The notes under the pieces: model-generated
The model's input: the letters and a program-made list of their open reading frames with translations, nothing else
Database searches by the model: none
Told to the model about the DNA's origin: nothing
Made by a program: the position numbers and the translations under genes
Part shown: positions 19,301 to 30,000 of the stretch, in pieces
How positions within the stretch are numbered: the stretch's first letter is position 1
How the letters are laid out: each line of letters opens with the position of its first letter
DNA from: Burkholderia sp. LMG 13014
Lineage (GTDB): Bacteria > Pseudomonadota > Gammaproteobacteria > Burkholderiales > Burkholderiaceae
Assembly (NCBI RefSeq): GCF_905232215.1
Contig: NZ_CAJNKE010000001.1
Location: 1-64,000, forward strand
Length of the DNA stretch: 64,000 bases
Direction of reading: 5' to 3'

Positions 19301-20415
19301 GGCTGTGCCCCTTCGCGCGCGACCGTGGCGGCCTGCGCGGCCACGCGAACCGCTTCGCCGTCATGCAGCAACTGCGCGCCGAGCGCGACGACCCGGTCGC
19401 CTTGCTTGAGTGCGCCGGACACGCGCGCGTTGTCGTCGTCCAGATGCTCGACCGTGACCGACCGCCATCCCACCTTGGCCGGATCGCCTGCGACGACCCA
19501 CACGCCGGGCCCTTTGCCGCCGTCCAGCAGCGCGCCGATCGGCACCTGCAGGCCGGCTGGCGGTGTCGCGCGTGCGTCGTCCGGTATGCGGATCGTGACG
19601 GTTGCGCCCAGCGGCGCGGCGGCTAGCGCGCCCTGCAGTACGTAGCGTGCTTCGAACGTGCGCGTTCGCGCATCCGCGGAATCGGAGAGCTGGCGTAGCG
19701 TCGCGGGGACACTCGAGCCCGGCTTGCCGAACAGCTCGGCCAGCGCCACGGAGCCGGCCGCGGGCCGCAGCGTTTCCGGCAACTGGATCACGGCTTCCCG
19801 GCTGCCGGCGTGCGCGAGCCGCACGACCGGCTGGCCGGCGCTGACGACCTGACCGGGCTCCGCGAGCGTTTCCATCACGACGCCGTCGCCGTCCGCAACG
19901 AGTTCCGCATAGCCGGTCGCATTGCGCGCGACGTCGGCGTCGGCTTCGGAGGCGCTCAACTGGGCTTTCGCGGCGTCGGCCGCTGCCTTGACCTGGTCAT
20001 AGGCCGATGCCGATATCGCGCCGGTGCCGCGCAGGTCGCGGTAGCGCGCTTCGTCCTCGGCGGTCTGCCGCGCGCGTGCCCGTGCTGCGGCTACTGCCTC
20101 GTCGCGTGCGCGCGCCGCGAGCTTCAGGTCGACGGGATCGATCCGCATCAGCGGCTGGCCGCGCCGGACGGCTTGTCCGGTATCGACGAGCCGCTCCAGC
20201 ACCTTGCCGGACACCCGGAACCCGAGGTCGCTCTGCACGCGTGCGGCGACGGTTCCGGTGAACGAGCGGGACGCGGGCGCGGCGGCCTGCACGATGGCGG
20301 TACGCACGAGCGGTGCCTCCGTGCGCGGATCGGAAGGCGCTTTTCCGCTGCAGGCGGCTAGCGCGAGGGGCAGTGCGGAAGCGACTGCGAGGAGAGCGAG
20401 GCGACGCCGGAGCAT
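19297..20415 (-). CDS. RND efflux periplasmic adaptor (membrane-fusion) lipoprotein
   Basis: A 372-residue adaptor with a lipoprotein signal ending in LALAACSG (acylated Cys). It has the lipoyl half-motifs VSGKVLERLVDTGQ and LAEPGQVVSAGQPVVRL, and a coiled-coil hairpin between about residues 100 and 160. It links the inner-membrane pump to an outer-membrane channel. A 24-bp palindrome at 20461-20484 lies just upstream of its start and is a likely operator for the TetR protein encoded at 20498-21115. Confidence 0.92.
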   Translation of the reverse strand: MLRRRLALLAVASALPLALAACSGKAPSDPRTEAPLVRTAIVQAAAPASRSFTGTVAARVQSDLGFRVSGKVLERLVDTGQAVRRGQPLMRIDPVDLKLAARARDEAVAAARARARQTAEDEARYRDLRGTGAISASAYDQVKAAADAAKAQLSASEADADVARNATGYAELVADGDGVVMETLAEPGQVVSAGQPVVRLAHAGSREAVIQLPETLRPAAGSVALAELFGKPGSSVPATLRQLSDSADARTRTFEARYVLQGALAAAPLGATVTIRIPDDARATPPAGLQVPIGALLDGGKGPGVWVVAGDPAKVGWRSVTVEHLDDDNARVSGALKQGDRVVALGAQLLHDGEAVRVAAQAATVAREGAQP

Positions 20416-20460
20416 GAAAGACCCACTGACGAAGTGATTGGGGCTTTCATTGTGTATCTA

Positions 20461-20484
20461 GTGACCAATATAGTCAATGGTCAC
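20461..20484. promoter_or_regulatory. TetR-type operator (adaptor-pump operon)
   Basis: A 24-bp inverted repeat with arms GTGACCA and TGGTCAC around ten bases, 46 bases before the adaptor start. It has the same length and the same GTGAC/GTCAC ends as the palindrome at 21145-21168 on the other side of the tetR gene. The pair is best explained as two operators of one repressor. Confidence 0.65.
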
Positions 20485-20497
20485 ATACGGTGCCGGT

Positions 20498-21115
20498 TCA
20501 AGGGGCGAGGCTGCGGAGCACCAGACTCGACAACTGCGCGGGCGCGGCGTCGGTCGTGTCGAGGTTGTACTGCAGCAGCAGCGGATTCATGTACGGTCGC
20601 ATCACGAGGAAGATCGCCGTCGCGGTTTCGTCCAGCGGCGTCTTGCGCTCGAACTCACCGCTTTGCCGGCCCGCCTGGAGCACCTCCTGCAGCAGCTTCT
20701 GCACCCGCGCCTCATAGGCCTGCACCGACTGCCAGTTGCCGGTGGCGGCCGACGCGGCGATGTCGTACAGCTTGCGGTCGCGGAAGAACAGCCGCAGGCT
20801 CGCTTCGGTAAAGACCTTGAACATGCGCCGGAGCTTTTCGGTGGGCAGTTCCGCTTCGGCGACGGCGGCGCGCACGTCGGTTTCGATTTCGTACAGGCAG
20901 TTCGCGCAGATCATCTCGCCGATCGCCTGTTTCGACTCGAAGAACTTGTAGATATAGGCCTTCGAGAAACCGATGGCCTTCGCGAGGTCGGACACGGTCG
21001 TCTTTTCATAGCCGTACCGGCTGAAGTGCTCGGTGGCGGCGGCCACGATCTGGTCCCGCACGTCGTGATCGGCCGGGCCGCGCGCGGGAGCCGGGGAAGC
21101 GGTGTTTTCTTTCAT
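20498..21115 (-). CDS. TetR-family repressor of the RND efflux genes
   Basis: A 205-residue TetR protein. The N-terminal DNA-binding domain is clear (QIVAAATEHFSRYGYEKTTV, then DLAKAIGFSKAYIYKFFESK), and residues 80-200 form the ligand-binding helical part. It is encoded between the adaptor-pump operon and the channel gene, with a 24-bp palindrome on each side (20461 and 21145), so it probably represses both units and itself. The cysteine pair MICANCL in the regulatory domain is noteworthy. Confidence 0.9.
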   Translation of the reverse strand: MKENTASPAPARGPADHDVRDQIVAAATEHFSRYGYEKTTVSDLAKAIGFSKAYIYKFFESKQAIGEMICANCLYEIETDVRAAVAEAELPTEKLRRMFKVFTEASLRLFFRDRKLYDIAASAATGNWQSVQAYEARVQKLLQEVLQAGRQSGEFERKTPLDETATAIFLVMRPYMNPLLLQYNLDTTDAAPAQLSSLVLRSLAP

Positions 21116-21144
21116 GGGTTACGGCTGGCAGGGATGGACAACGA

Positions 21145-21168
21145 GTGACTATTTGGTATTATAGTCAC
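21145..21168. promoter_or_regulatory. TetR-type operator (tetR / channel gene)
   Basis: A 24-bp inverted repeat with arms GTGACTAT and ATAGTCAC around eight bases. It sits between the divergent tetR start (21115) and the channel start (21193), placed to control both. It mirrors the palindrome at 20461-20484. Confidence 0.65.
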
Positions 21169-21192
21169 CACCTGGTCTTTGCTAAAACCGTC

Positions 21193-22663
21193 ATGCTACC
21201 GAAACCCATCGTTGCCGCGGCGCTTGCCGCGTTCCTGTCGACGGGATGCGCCGTCGGTCCCGACTACGTGCGGCCGGACATCGCCATGCCGCAGCGCTTC
21301 CAGGGCCAGAGCGCCGTGGAGCAGCGGCACGCGGCGGCCGAAGCGGAGCTCGCGACTTGGTGGACGGGTTTCGGCGATCCACAGTTGACCCGGTTCGTCA
21401 CGCTCGCGCTCGCGCAGAACCTCGATCTCGCGCAGGCCGCGGCACGCGTCGCGCAAGCGCGTGCCGGGCTCGGTGCGGCCAATGCGGCGCTGTTGCCTTC
21501 GGGCAATGTGACCGGTCAAGCCGCGCGCGTTTACCAGTCGGTCGAAACGCCGTTGGGGCGCGTGCTGAATTCGACGCCCGGTTTCGACCGTCACGGCAAC
21601 GACTACGAGGCCGATTTCAACGCAAGCTGGGAACTGGATGTGTTCGGCGGGTTGCGCCGCGGGCGGGAAGCCGCGCTCGCCGACTATCAGGCCTCCGAAG
21701 CGGCGGCGGTCGCGTCGCGCCTTGCCGTGGCCGCGCAGACGGCGGACCTCTACATCACGATTCGCGGGTTGCAGGGCCGGCTGAAGGTCGCGCGGCATCA
21801 GGTGCAGACCGAACAGGATCTGTTGTCGACCATCAATCTGCTGTATGGAAAGGGGCTCGCGGCGGAGCTTCAGGTCAGGCAGGCCGAAGGCGCGCTCGCT
21901 CAGGTTCGCGCAACGGTGCCGGTGTTCGAAGCGGCGCTGGACGCGGCGATGAATGCGCTCGACGTGATGCTCGGCTCGCCACCCGGTACGTATCGAGCGG
22001 AATTGCTCGACGGCGGCGACGTGCCGGCTGCACCGCGGATCGCGGCGACGGGAACGCCTGGCGAACTCCTCAGGCGGCGGCCCGACCTGATCGTCGCCGA
22101 GCGGCGTCTTGCGGCGTCTTGCGGCGTCGAACGCGCGCATCGGCGTGGCCATTGCCGAGTATTACCCGAAGTTCTCGCTGAGCGGGTTGATCGGTAGCGC
22201 GACGACGATGGGCGCGGGCAACCTGTTTGCCGGCGGCGCGAATCAGGCTGCCGGCGTGCTCGGCCTGCGCTGGCGTTTGTTCGACTTCGGCCGCATCAAT
22301 GCGCAGATCGCGCAGGCCAAAGGGCAGGATGCCGAAATGCTGGCTGCGTATCGGCTAGCGGCGCTGCACGCCACCGAGGACGTCGAAAACGCGTTCTCGG
22401 CACTCGTCAAACGCGACGAACAGGCGGCCGTTCTCGCTGACGGCGTCGATTCGCTCGGCCGCGCGAGGGCCGCGTCGTTCGCGGCGTACCAGAAGGGCGT
22501 CGTCAGCCTGGTCGAAGTGTTGCAGGCCGATGAAAGCCTGCTGCGCGCATCGGACGCGCGCGTGCAGGCGAAAACCGAAGCGGCTCGGGCGTCGGTGGCT
22601 GCGTTCAAGGCGCTCGGCGGAGGATGGCAAGGGGCGGCGTCCGAAGCCGTCGCCAGTCGATAA
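21193..22663 (+). pseudogene. NodT-family outer-membrane efflux lipoprotein, frameshifted by a 10-bp duplication
   Basis: The outer-membrane channel partner of the RND pump. It begins MLPKPIVAAALAAFLSTGC, a lipoprotein signal, followed by AVGPDYVRPD as in OprM/NodT proteins. The first frame follows the family through RRRPDLIVAERRLAAS and then fails. The second frame resumes with SNARIGVAIAEYYPKFSLSG and runs to the normal end with GLRWRLFDFGRINAQI. The break is a duplicated 10-bp unit at 22101-22120. Removing one copy restores a single 486-residue protein, the usual length. As written the channel is not produced, unless repeat slippage switches it back on. Confidence 0.88.
22101..22128 (+). 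repeat. 10-bp tandem repeat causing the channel-gene frameshift
   Basis: GCGGCGTCTT is present twice in full (22101-22110, 22111-22120), followed by a partial third copy GCGGCGTC. With one full unit fewer the outer-membrane channel frame is open. Because ten is not a multiple of three, gain or loss of a unit switches the gene off or on. Confidence 0.85.
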
Positions 22664-22738
22664 CGGCCGTACGTACCGACGCCTTGGCGGGGCGTGACGT
22701 CGTCGTCCCTGTTCGTTGTGCGATGAGTGCTCTGGAAC

Positions 22739-23278
22739 ATGCGACCCAAGCGGATGACACGTGCGGAAAGCCGCGAACTCACCCGTCGGGACCTGCTCGA
22801 CGCTGCCGCGCTGTGCATAGCCGAGAAGGGACTGGCGGCATCGAGCGTCGAAGACATTGTTGCGCGCGCCGGGTACACGCGCGGCGCGTTCTACGCGAAC
22901 TTCAGGAGCAAGCGCGAGCTTTTCGTCGAACTTCTTCGCGTCAAGCATCGCAACATTCAAGAAAATCTGGAGACGTTACTGCAGGATGCTGCGGTATCGT
23001 CCGAAGCTGTTCAACAGCAGTTCGCTTTGCTGTATGCGCGCTGCTATTCGAGCAGCGTCGATTACGTCGTTTGGGCCGAGGCCCGCCTGCAGGCAGAGCG
23101 CGATGCGTACTTGCGCGAGCATGTGGAGGCCATGTGTGTTGAACGACGCGACATGATTGCACGCTTCTTTGATCGAGGATGCAAGTGTCGTGGCACTGGA
23201 GCAGCGGCCTCGTCCGCCGATCGCGCGCTTATCGTGATCGCGATCATGGATGGCCTGCGATACTTGGGGAGATCGTAA
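22739..23278 (+). CDS. TetR-family regulator, short C-terminus
   Basis: A protein of about 179 residues whose first 60 form a TetR DNA-binding domain (RRDLLDAAALCIAEKGL, then DIVARAGYTRGAFYANFRSK). The C-terminal part is shorter than usual and ends abruptly at MDGLRYLGRS, so the tail may have been lost. It follows the channel gene on the same strand by about 75 bases. Its targets are not evident, and it may be a second regulator of the efflux locus. ATG 22739 is preferred to the in-frame GTG 22727. Confidence 0.75.
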   Translation: MRPKRMTRAESRELTRRDLLDAAALCIAEKGLAASSVEDIVARAGYTRGAFYANFRSKRELFVELLRVKHRNIQENLETLLQDAAVSSEAVQQQFALLYARCYSSSVDYVVWAEARLQAERDAYLREHVEAMCVERRDMIARFFDRGCKCRGTGAAASSADRALIVIAIMDGLRYLGRS

Positions 23279-23904
23279 TTTCCGTGCATGCTTTCGGTTG
23301 GAGCGATCTGGCGGGGCGACTGGCCAGGCCAAAGTAGGGCGTTTCAGAGGGTTGTGGATGGCGCGCGATCGGTGCGGCAACCAGAAAAATGAGCGCCCCA
23401 GTTCCTTCATTCCGGCAGCCCATCATGAAGCCGGCACGATGTGGAACCTCATCACGCCGCTCCGATTGCCCGCTCAAACCCAGATTTCGCACAAGCCTTG
23501 TTATCAGGACAGCACGATCCTGAGCATGAACTCGCGGGCCGGGCCACACGCGGACCGCAGCGCTCTCGCCGAAATTGGCCAAGCGACAGTTGATGGCAGA
23601 CTTCGCAACGCGGCGGCCGCTGACAACGTCAATTTGCGCTTTTGCGAAGCGTCAGACCATTCCGACTTTGACACGAAGTGATGCAGCGACGGGTGCCGCG
23701 CGCGCTCTTGGCCATTGCCTCGTATTTGACGCATCGTTACGCCAGCGGGATTATGAGAGCAACGATGTGACGATGCGCTCTATTAGACCCGCTGTTCCAT
23801 GTCGTAAGACGGATTGCTTCTCACCCACGAAACGCCCGGATCCGTCCCCACGGGATTGAGTGGCTGCGTCACAAATGCGCCGACGCTTGTTTTGGGGGTG
23901 GATC
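23279..23904. other. Intergenic, no gene recognised
   Basis: About 630 bases with only short frames lacking motifs and normal codon bias on either strand. GGGGGTGG just before 23905 probably serves as ribosome site for the next gene. I see no repeat, RNA gene or mobile-element end here. Confidence 0.5.
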
Positions 23905-25497
23905 ATGCAACAGCAATCGTTATCGACAAATCCCCCTTCGTCAGAAGCCAACGTCGATGACGTTGAACGGCGTTTCAGGTCGCTTGCGGATGCGATACCC
24001 CATATCGTATATACGGGCACGCCGGATGGTTCGGTCGACTACGTCAGCCGGCGGCTCGAAATGTATACAGGACTCGATTTTGCGCAAGTGGAGGGTTGGA
24101 ATTGGACTTCGACGCTGCACCCGGATGATGTGCAACGCGCGATCGAGGCCTGGAATAACGCGCGGGCGAACGGCAGCGAATATGAAGTGGAAGTGAGGAT
24201 AAAGCGAATATCCGACGGTACCTATCGTTGGCATCTGGATCGGGCATCGCCGTTAAAAGATGCGAAAGGTAATGTCGTCAAGTGGGTTGGGACTGTCACC
24301 GACATCGAGGATCGCAAGCGGGCGCTGGCCGCGGCCGAGCGAGCCAATCGTGCGAAATCGGACTTCCTGTCCAGCATGAGCCACGAGTTGCGTAGCCCAC
24401 TCAATGCGATCCTGGGTTTTGCCCAACTCATGGCGTCCGAGTCGCCACCGCCGACCTCGTCGCAACAGGCGAGCATCGACCAGATTCTGCGGGCAGGATG
24501 GCATCTGCTCGAACTGATCAACGACGTGCTCGATCTGGCGAAGATCGAAGCCGGGCAAGTCGCGATTTCGCCTGAACCCGTATCGCTGGGCGACGTCCTG
24601 CGGGAGTGTGAGTCGATCATCGTAACGCAGGCTCGGCAACGGGGCATTCGTGTGACCTTTCCGCAGATCGAGCCGCCGTGCCATGTCCGCGCCGACCGCA
24701 CGCGCGTCAAGCAGGTCCTCATCAATCTGTTGTCGAACGCCATCAAGTACAACCGTCCGTCGGGCACGGTCGATGTCGACTGCAGCACGCCTGTGCCGGG
24801 CCGGGTTCACGTGAGCGTCGGCGACACGGGCCCAGGTTTGTCCCCGGATCAGCTGGGTCGACTCTTCCAGCCGTTCAACCGCCTGGGACAGGAAGCGGGC
24901 GCGGAAGAGGGCACGGGCATCGGTCTCGTGGTCGCAAAACGACTGATGGAATTGATGGGCGGCGGCATCGGTGTCGACAGCACGCTTGGAACGGGCAGCG
25001 TCTTCTGGATCGAACTCGATGCGGCGCCCGCCCCGGAAATGGTGGCGACGCTCGCCACACAGCCTGCCATGCCGGCCCGAGGCGCGACCGGCGACGATGC
25101 CGCAGAGGCGCCCGTGCATACCGTGCTCTATATCGAGGACAATCCCGCCAACCTGAAGCTCGTCGAACAACTGATTGCGCGGCACGCGGACCTGCGCATG
25201 CTCGGTGCCGTGACGGGACGGCTCGGCGTGGAACTGGCGCGTAGTGTGCACCCGCGAGTGATCCTGATGGATATCAACCTGCCCGATATCAGCGGCATCG
25301 AAGCGCTGGACCTGTTGCGCAAGCATCCCGAGACGGCGGATATTCCCGTTGTCGCGCTCAGTTCGAATGCGATGGCGCATGATATCGAGCAAGGCATGCA
25401 AGCGGGTTTCTTCCGCTATCTGACCAAGCCGATCAAGATCGATCCATTCATGGATGCGCTGGCCGATGCCATTGCGCTGGCTGTAGGACGGAAATAG
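23905..25497 (+). CDS. PAS-domain hybrid sensor histidine kinase
   Basis: A 530-residue signalling kinase without membrane segments. A PAS domain covers about residues 28-140 (FRSLADAIPHIVYTG, HPDDVQRAIEAW, GTVTDIEDRKRA). The HisKA dimerisation helix has the phospho-acceptor histidine in SSMSHELRSPLNAI. The ATPase domain shows the N box NLLSNAIKYN and the G motifs DTGPGLS and GTGIGLVVAK. A C-terminal receiver domain has the aspartate in LMDINLPDISG. It is 29 bases upstream of a response-regulator adenylate cyclase, its probable output. ATG 23905 is chosen for its ribosome site; GTG 23860 is also in frame. Confidence 0.9.
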   Translation: MQQQSLSTNPPSSEANVDDVERRFRSLADAIPHIVYTGTPDGSVDYVSRRLEMYTGLDFAQVEGWNWTSTLHPDDVQRAIEAWNNARANGSEYEVEVRIKRISDGTYRWHLDRASPLKDAKGNVVKWVGTVTDIEDRKRALAAAERANRAKSDFLSSMSHELRSPLNAILGFAQLMASESPPPTSSQQASIDQILRAGWHLLELINDVLDLAKIEAGQVAISPEPVSLGDVLRECESIIVTQARQRGIRVTFPQIEPPCHVRADRTRVKQVLINLLSNAIKYNRPSGTVDVDCSTPVPGRVHVSVGDTGPGLSPDQLGRLFQPFNRLGQEAGAEEGTGIGLVVAKRLMELMGGGIGVDSTLGTGSVFWIELDAAPAPEMVATLATQPAMPARGATGDDAAEAPVHTVLYIEDNPANLKLVEQLIARHADLRMLGAVTGRLGVELARSVHPRVILMDINLPDISGIEALDLLRKHPETADIPVVALSSNAMAHDIEQGMQAGFFRYLTKPIKIDPFMDALADAIALAVGRK

Positions 25498-25526
25498 TCG
25501 GGGGGCAGGTTGCCAGGTAGCGAACC

Positions 25527-26714
25527 ATGATCGATTCGTCAGCAATCCTCGACGCCCGGATCCTGGTCGTCGACGATCTGGAGGCCAATATCCTGCTGCT
25601 CGAGCAGATCCTGCGGCGGGCGGGGTATGCGCACGTCGAGTCGACGATGGATGCGTCCGCCGTTTATGGACTTCATCGCCGGTACCCCTACGATCTGATC
25701 CTGCTTGATCTGCAGATGCCCGGCACGGACGGTTTCCAGGTCATGGAAAGCCTGAAGTCGCTCGAGGCGGACAGCTATCTCCCGGTCATCGTGATCACCG
25801 CCCAGCCGGCCCACAAGCTGCGCGCGTTGCAGGTCGGCGCGAAGGACTTCATCAGCAAGCCATTCGATCTGGCGGAAGTGCTGATGCGGGTTCGCAACAT
25901 GCTGGAAGTTCGGTTGCTGCACCGGGAGTTGCGCAAGCGCGGTGACGCGCTCGAGCAGAAGGTGCGGGAAGTGGAGGCGAGCCATGAGCTGATCAGCCGT
26001 CAGAGCGACGAACTCAGGCAGCTTTACGCGAAGGTCGTCGCCGAGCAGAAGGTATCGGAGCGGCTGCTGCTCAACATGCTGCCTTATCCTATCGCCGAGC
26101 GGCTGAAATCGCATCTCGACGACATCGCGGGGAGTTTCCCTGAAGTGATTGCGGACCGCTTTCCCGAGGTATCGGTGCTGTTCGCGGATATCGTGGATTT
26201 CACCGGTTTCTCGGCCGACATGCGTCCCGAGCAGCTCGTCGAGATGCTCAACGAGATCTTCACCGGCTTTGACATCATTGCCGATCACCGCGGCCTCGAG
26301 AAGATCAAGACGATCGGTGACGCGTACATGGCGGCCGCGGGGCTGCCCGTTCCAGCCGAGGACCACGCGATGCGGGCCGCGAATATGGCGCTCGACATGA
26401 TCGACGCGATGGCCCGCTTCAACGCGGTCCGGCGCTGCAACCTGCAATTGCGGATCGGCATCAACAGCGGCGAGGTTGTGGCCGGCGTGATCGGCAAGCG
26501 CAAGTTCATCTATGACCTGTGGGGGGCGGCCGTCAATCTCGCGAGCAGGATGGAATCGCAGGGCGTCGCCGGGCGCGTGCAGGTGACGGAGGCGACGCGT
26601 GCAATGCTGGGTGAATCGTTCGCCTTCGAGGAGCGTGGCTTGATCGCGGCGAAAGGGATGGGCGAATTCCGCACGTGGTTCCTGGTCGGCAGGAACGGCG
26701 TGTCGGCAATTTGA
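25527..26714 (+). CDS. Response-regulator class III adenylate cyclase
   Basis: A 395-residue two-domain protein. Residues 10-125 are a receiver with phospho-acceptor D61 (LLDLQMPG), followed by a coiled coil (about 130-180) and a class III cyclase domain from about 185. Metal ligands D221 and D265 (FADIVDF, TIGDAYM), the purine-selecting pair K261 and D330, and N337/R341 (VNLASRM) are all in place. K and D at the purine positions point to ATP, so the product should be cAMP. Phosphorylation by the kinase encoded directly upstream would then control cAMP synthesis. Confidence 0.9.
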   Translation: MIDSSAILDARILVVDDLEANILLLEQILRRAGYAHVESTMDASAVYGLHRRYPYDLILLDLQMPGTDGFQVMESLKSLEADSYLPVIVITAQPAHKLRALQVGAKDFISKPFDLAEVLMRVRNMLEVRLLHRELRKRGDALEQKVREVEASHELISRQSDELRQLYAKVVAEQKVSERLLLNMLPYPIAERLKSHLDDIAGSFPEVIADRFPEVSVLFADIVDFTGFSADMRPEQLVEMLNEIFTGFDIIADHRGLEKIKTIGDAYMAAAGLPVPAEDHAMRAANMALDMIDAMARFNAVRRCNLQLRIGINSGEVVAGVIGKRKFIYDLWGAAVNLASRMESQGVAGRVQVTEATRAMLGESFAFEERGLIAAKGMGEFRTWFLVGRNGVSAI

Positions 26715-27093
26715 GGCTACCTCGGCGGGTCGCCAGGGGAGGCGCAATCGGCTCCCCAGCCTCGCACACATTACGCGACCGCGGCCCCGGATGCTTGGGT
26801 ATCTTTGACGGTATCGTCGCTACGCGACCGCGCGAAAGGGGGCGAGTCGACGGGCTGCCCGCCGATCTGCGGGGGTGTCGCGCGCCCGGCTGGCGTTCGA
26901 ATGGCGTGCAGGCGGATGAGCGGGCGCCCGACGCAACGGGCATCTTGCGCAGAGATGTCCGCAGATGATGGAGGGCCCGGGCCGGCCGCGCACACGACGC
27001 CAGTCGGCATGCGCAACGGCGCAGTCGGCCTGAATATCTGCAGAGAGTGGCGCATAATCTTTTGATGTCGACCCTTGGCTGGAAGAGGGTTTT
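26715..27093. other. Intergenic, probable promoter for the next gene
   Basis: GC-rich sequence with no convincing gene. An 11-base motif ACGCGACCGCG occurs twice, near 26773 and 26822. CATAAT close to 27052 could be a -10 element for the gene starting at 27094. Confidence 0.4.
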
Positions 27094-30000
27094 ATGCGCT
27101 GCGCACTATGCGGTTCCGAGAATCCTCCCGGTGCGAGGTTCTGCCAGGAATGCCAGGCCGTGCTGCCCCGCACGTGTCCGCAATGCGGCCACGACACAGC
27201 GCCGGCGGCCCGCTTCTGCAGCCATTGCGGGGCGTCGCTGGTTGCGACCACGGCCGCGTCGCCGCCGTCCCGGCCACCGGGTCGGGAGCCGCCACCGACG
27301 CCCGTTCATTACACCCCCGATCATCTTGCCGAGCGCATCCGTGCCGAACACGCGGCCATGGAAGCGCGCGGCGAACCCGCCGGCGAGCGCAAGACCGTTA
27401 CCGCGCTGTTTGCGGACATGGCCGGGTCGACCGCGCTGATCCACGATCTCGATCCCGAAGTGGCGCATCGCCTGATCGTGCCGGTGGTCGGGCTGATGAT
27501 GGAAGCGGTCCATTACTACGAAGGGTACGTAGCCAAATCGCTCGGCGACGGCATCCTCGCGCTGTTCGGCGCACCGATTGCCCACGAAGACCACGCACAA
27601 CGCGCGCTCTTCGCGGCATTGCGCATGCAGCAGGCGATGCGGCAGCATGGCGATCGCATTCGTCTGCAGGAAGGCATTCCGCTGCAGATTCGTGTCGGCG
27701 TTCACACCGGCGAAGTCGTCGTTCGTTCGATCCGCACCGACGACCTGCACACCGATTACGACCCGCTCGGGCATACGATCCACATCGCGTCGCGGATCGA
27801 GGGCATTGCCGCACCGACGTCGATTCTCGTCAGCGAGTCCACCCACCGGCTGGCCGAAGGCTATTTCGAGTTCAAGGCGCTCGGGGCGACGCAGCTCAAG
27901 GGCATTCCGGCGCCGCTGCACGTATACGAGGCGCTTGGCCTCGGTGCGTTGCGTACGCGCCTGCAACGGGCGGCACACCGCGGTCTTGCGCGCTTCGTGG
28001 GCCGGGAAACGGAAATGGAGCACCTGAACCGGGCTCTGGAGGACGTGAGGGCCGGGCAGGGGCGCATGGTCGGCGTGGTGGGGGAGGCCGGCGTCGGCAA
28101 GTCTCGCCTGTTCCACGAGTTCAAGGAACGTTCACGGCGTGGCGCACTCGTGCTGGAGACGTTTTCGGTATCCCATGGCAAGGCGTTTCCCAATTTGCCG
28201 CTTATCGAACTCCTGAAGAATTACTTCCAGATCACGACGCAGGACGACGAGCGGCGCTGCCGGGAAAAGGTCATCGGCAAGGTGCTCACGCTCGAGCGCA
28301 GTTTCGAGGACCTCGTGCCTTACATCCTCTATCTGCTTGGCATCGGTGAAGGCGGGCCGGTACTCGTCGAGATGGATGCGCAGATCCGGCGCGAGCGTAC
28401 CTTCGATGCGATCGGACAGCTTCTTGCGCGGGAGAGCCGGAATCAGCCGGTCTATTTGCTGTTCGAGGATCTGCAATGGCTGGACCGCGAAACGGAAGCC
28501 TTCCTCGCCTACCTGATCGACCGCGTGCCGGACGCACGCATCCTGCTTCTGGTGAACTACCGGCCCGAGTATCGGCCCGCGTGGGCCCGCGCGGCGCATG
28601 GGAGCACGCTCCGGCTCGAACCGCTGGGCCCCTCGGATGCGCAAGGACTGCTCGCGGCGCTGCTCGGCGAAGATCGCTCGCTCGTGCCGCTGAAGCAACT
28701 CATTCTGGAGAAGACGGAAGGCAACCCGTTCTTCATGGAGGAAGTGGTCCGGACGCTCGTCGAGGAGCGCTCGCTGCTCGGCGAGGCCGGGCGCTATCGC
28801 ATCGTGGAGACGCCGGCGACGCTGCACATTCCGACCACCGTGCAGGGCGTGCTCGCCGCCCGGATCGACCGGCTTCCGATCGAGGAAAAGGAACTGCTGC
28901 AGGCACTCGCGGTGATCGGCCACGAGTTTTCGTTCAACCTGATCCAGCGAATTTGCGGCGACGAACCGGCGCGGGGCGACGAACTGCGGCGTCTGCTCGC
29001 GCATCTGGAGGCGGCGGAGTTCATCTACGAGTGCCCGGCCTTTCCGGAAGTCAATTACTCGTTCAAGCACGCGTTGACCCAGGAGGTGGCCGGGCGCTCG
29101 TTGCTCACGGAGCGGCGTACCACGCTGCACGAGCGCACCGCACAGGCGATCGAGGTACTGTTTCCGACGCGCATCGCCGATTACTGCAGCGAACTCGCGC
29201 ACCACTACAGTCAGAGCGGCAACATTCCGAAGGCGGTCGAATACCTGCATCGTGCGGCCCAGCAGGCGTTGCGCCATGCAGCCCATCACGATGCGATGCA
29301 CCACCTCGGCGCGGCGCTGGCGTTGTTGAAGGGCTTGCCCGACACGCCGATGCGCGCGCATTGGGAGCTGACGCTGCTGCTTTCCCTCGGGCCGGTCCTG
29401 ATGGATGTCCGCGGGTATGGCGCGAACGAGGTGGGCGCGACCTATATGCGCGCCCTCGAGTTGTGCGAGCGCACCGGCGACGCGTCGCAACGCTTCGCGA
29501 CGCAGTTGGGATTGCGGATGCATCACGTGGTGCGCGGCGAGTATGCGCTCGCCATCGAGCTGGGCATGCAGATGCTCAATACGGCGCAGGATGCGAACGA
29601 TGCGGGCTTTCTCATCGAGGCACACAGCGCGCTGGGTTCGTGCTTCTTCCTGCAGGGCGACTTCGACGCGGCTCGCACCCACATGGAACGGGCGCTGGCG
29701 CTTTACGATCCGGAGCAGCATCAGGCGCACGTGTTTGCGCACGGCGTGGATCCCGGCATCCGGGCACTCAGTTTCCTCGTGCTGATTCTGTGGATACAGG
29801 GGTATCCCGACCAGGCGCTCAAACGCAGCGGCGAAGCGCTTGCGCTCGCACAGAACCTTTCGTATGGGCCTTCCCTGGCGTTCAGCCTGACTTACACGGC
29901 GCACCTGCATCAACTGCGGCGGGAGCCGGTGCAGGCCGCCGAGCGCGCGGAAGCGGTCATTGCCGTGTCGACCGAGCACGGATTGCCGTACTGGCTCGCA

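Noticed and set aside
16215-19364. Minus-strand open frame of 1049 codons overlapping the RND pump gene
   Set aside because: It is a shadow in another frame of the same strand; its product is Arg/Ala-rich without motifs, while the frame at 16160-19300 is a perfect RND protein.
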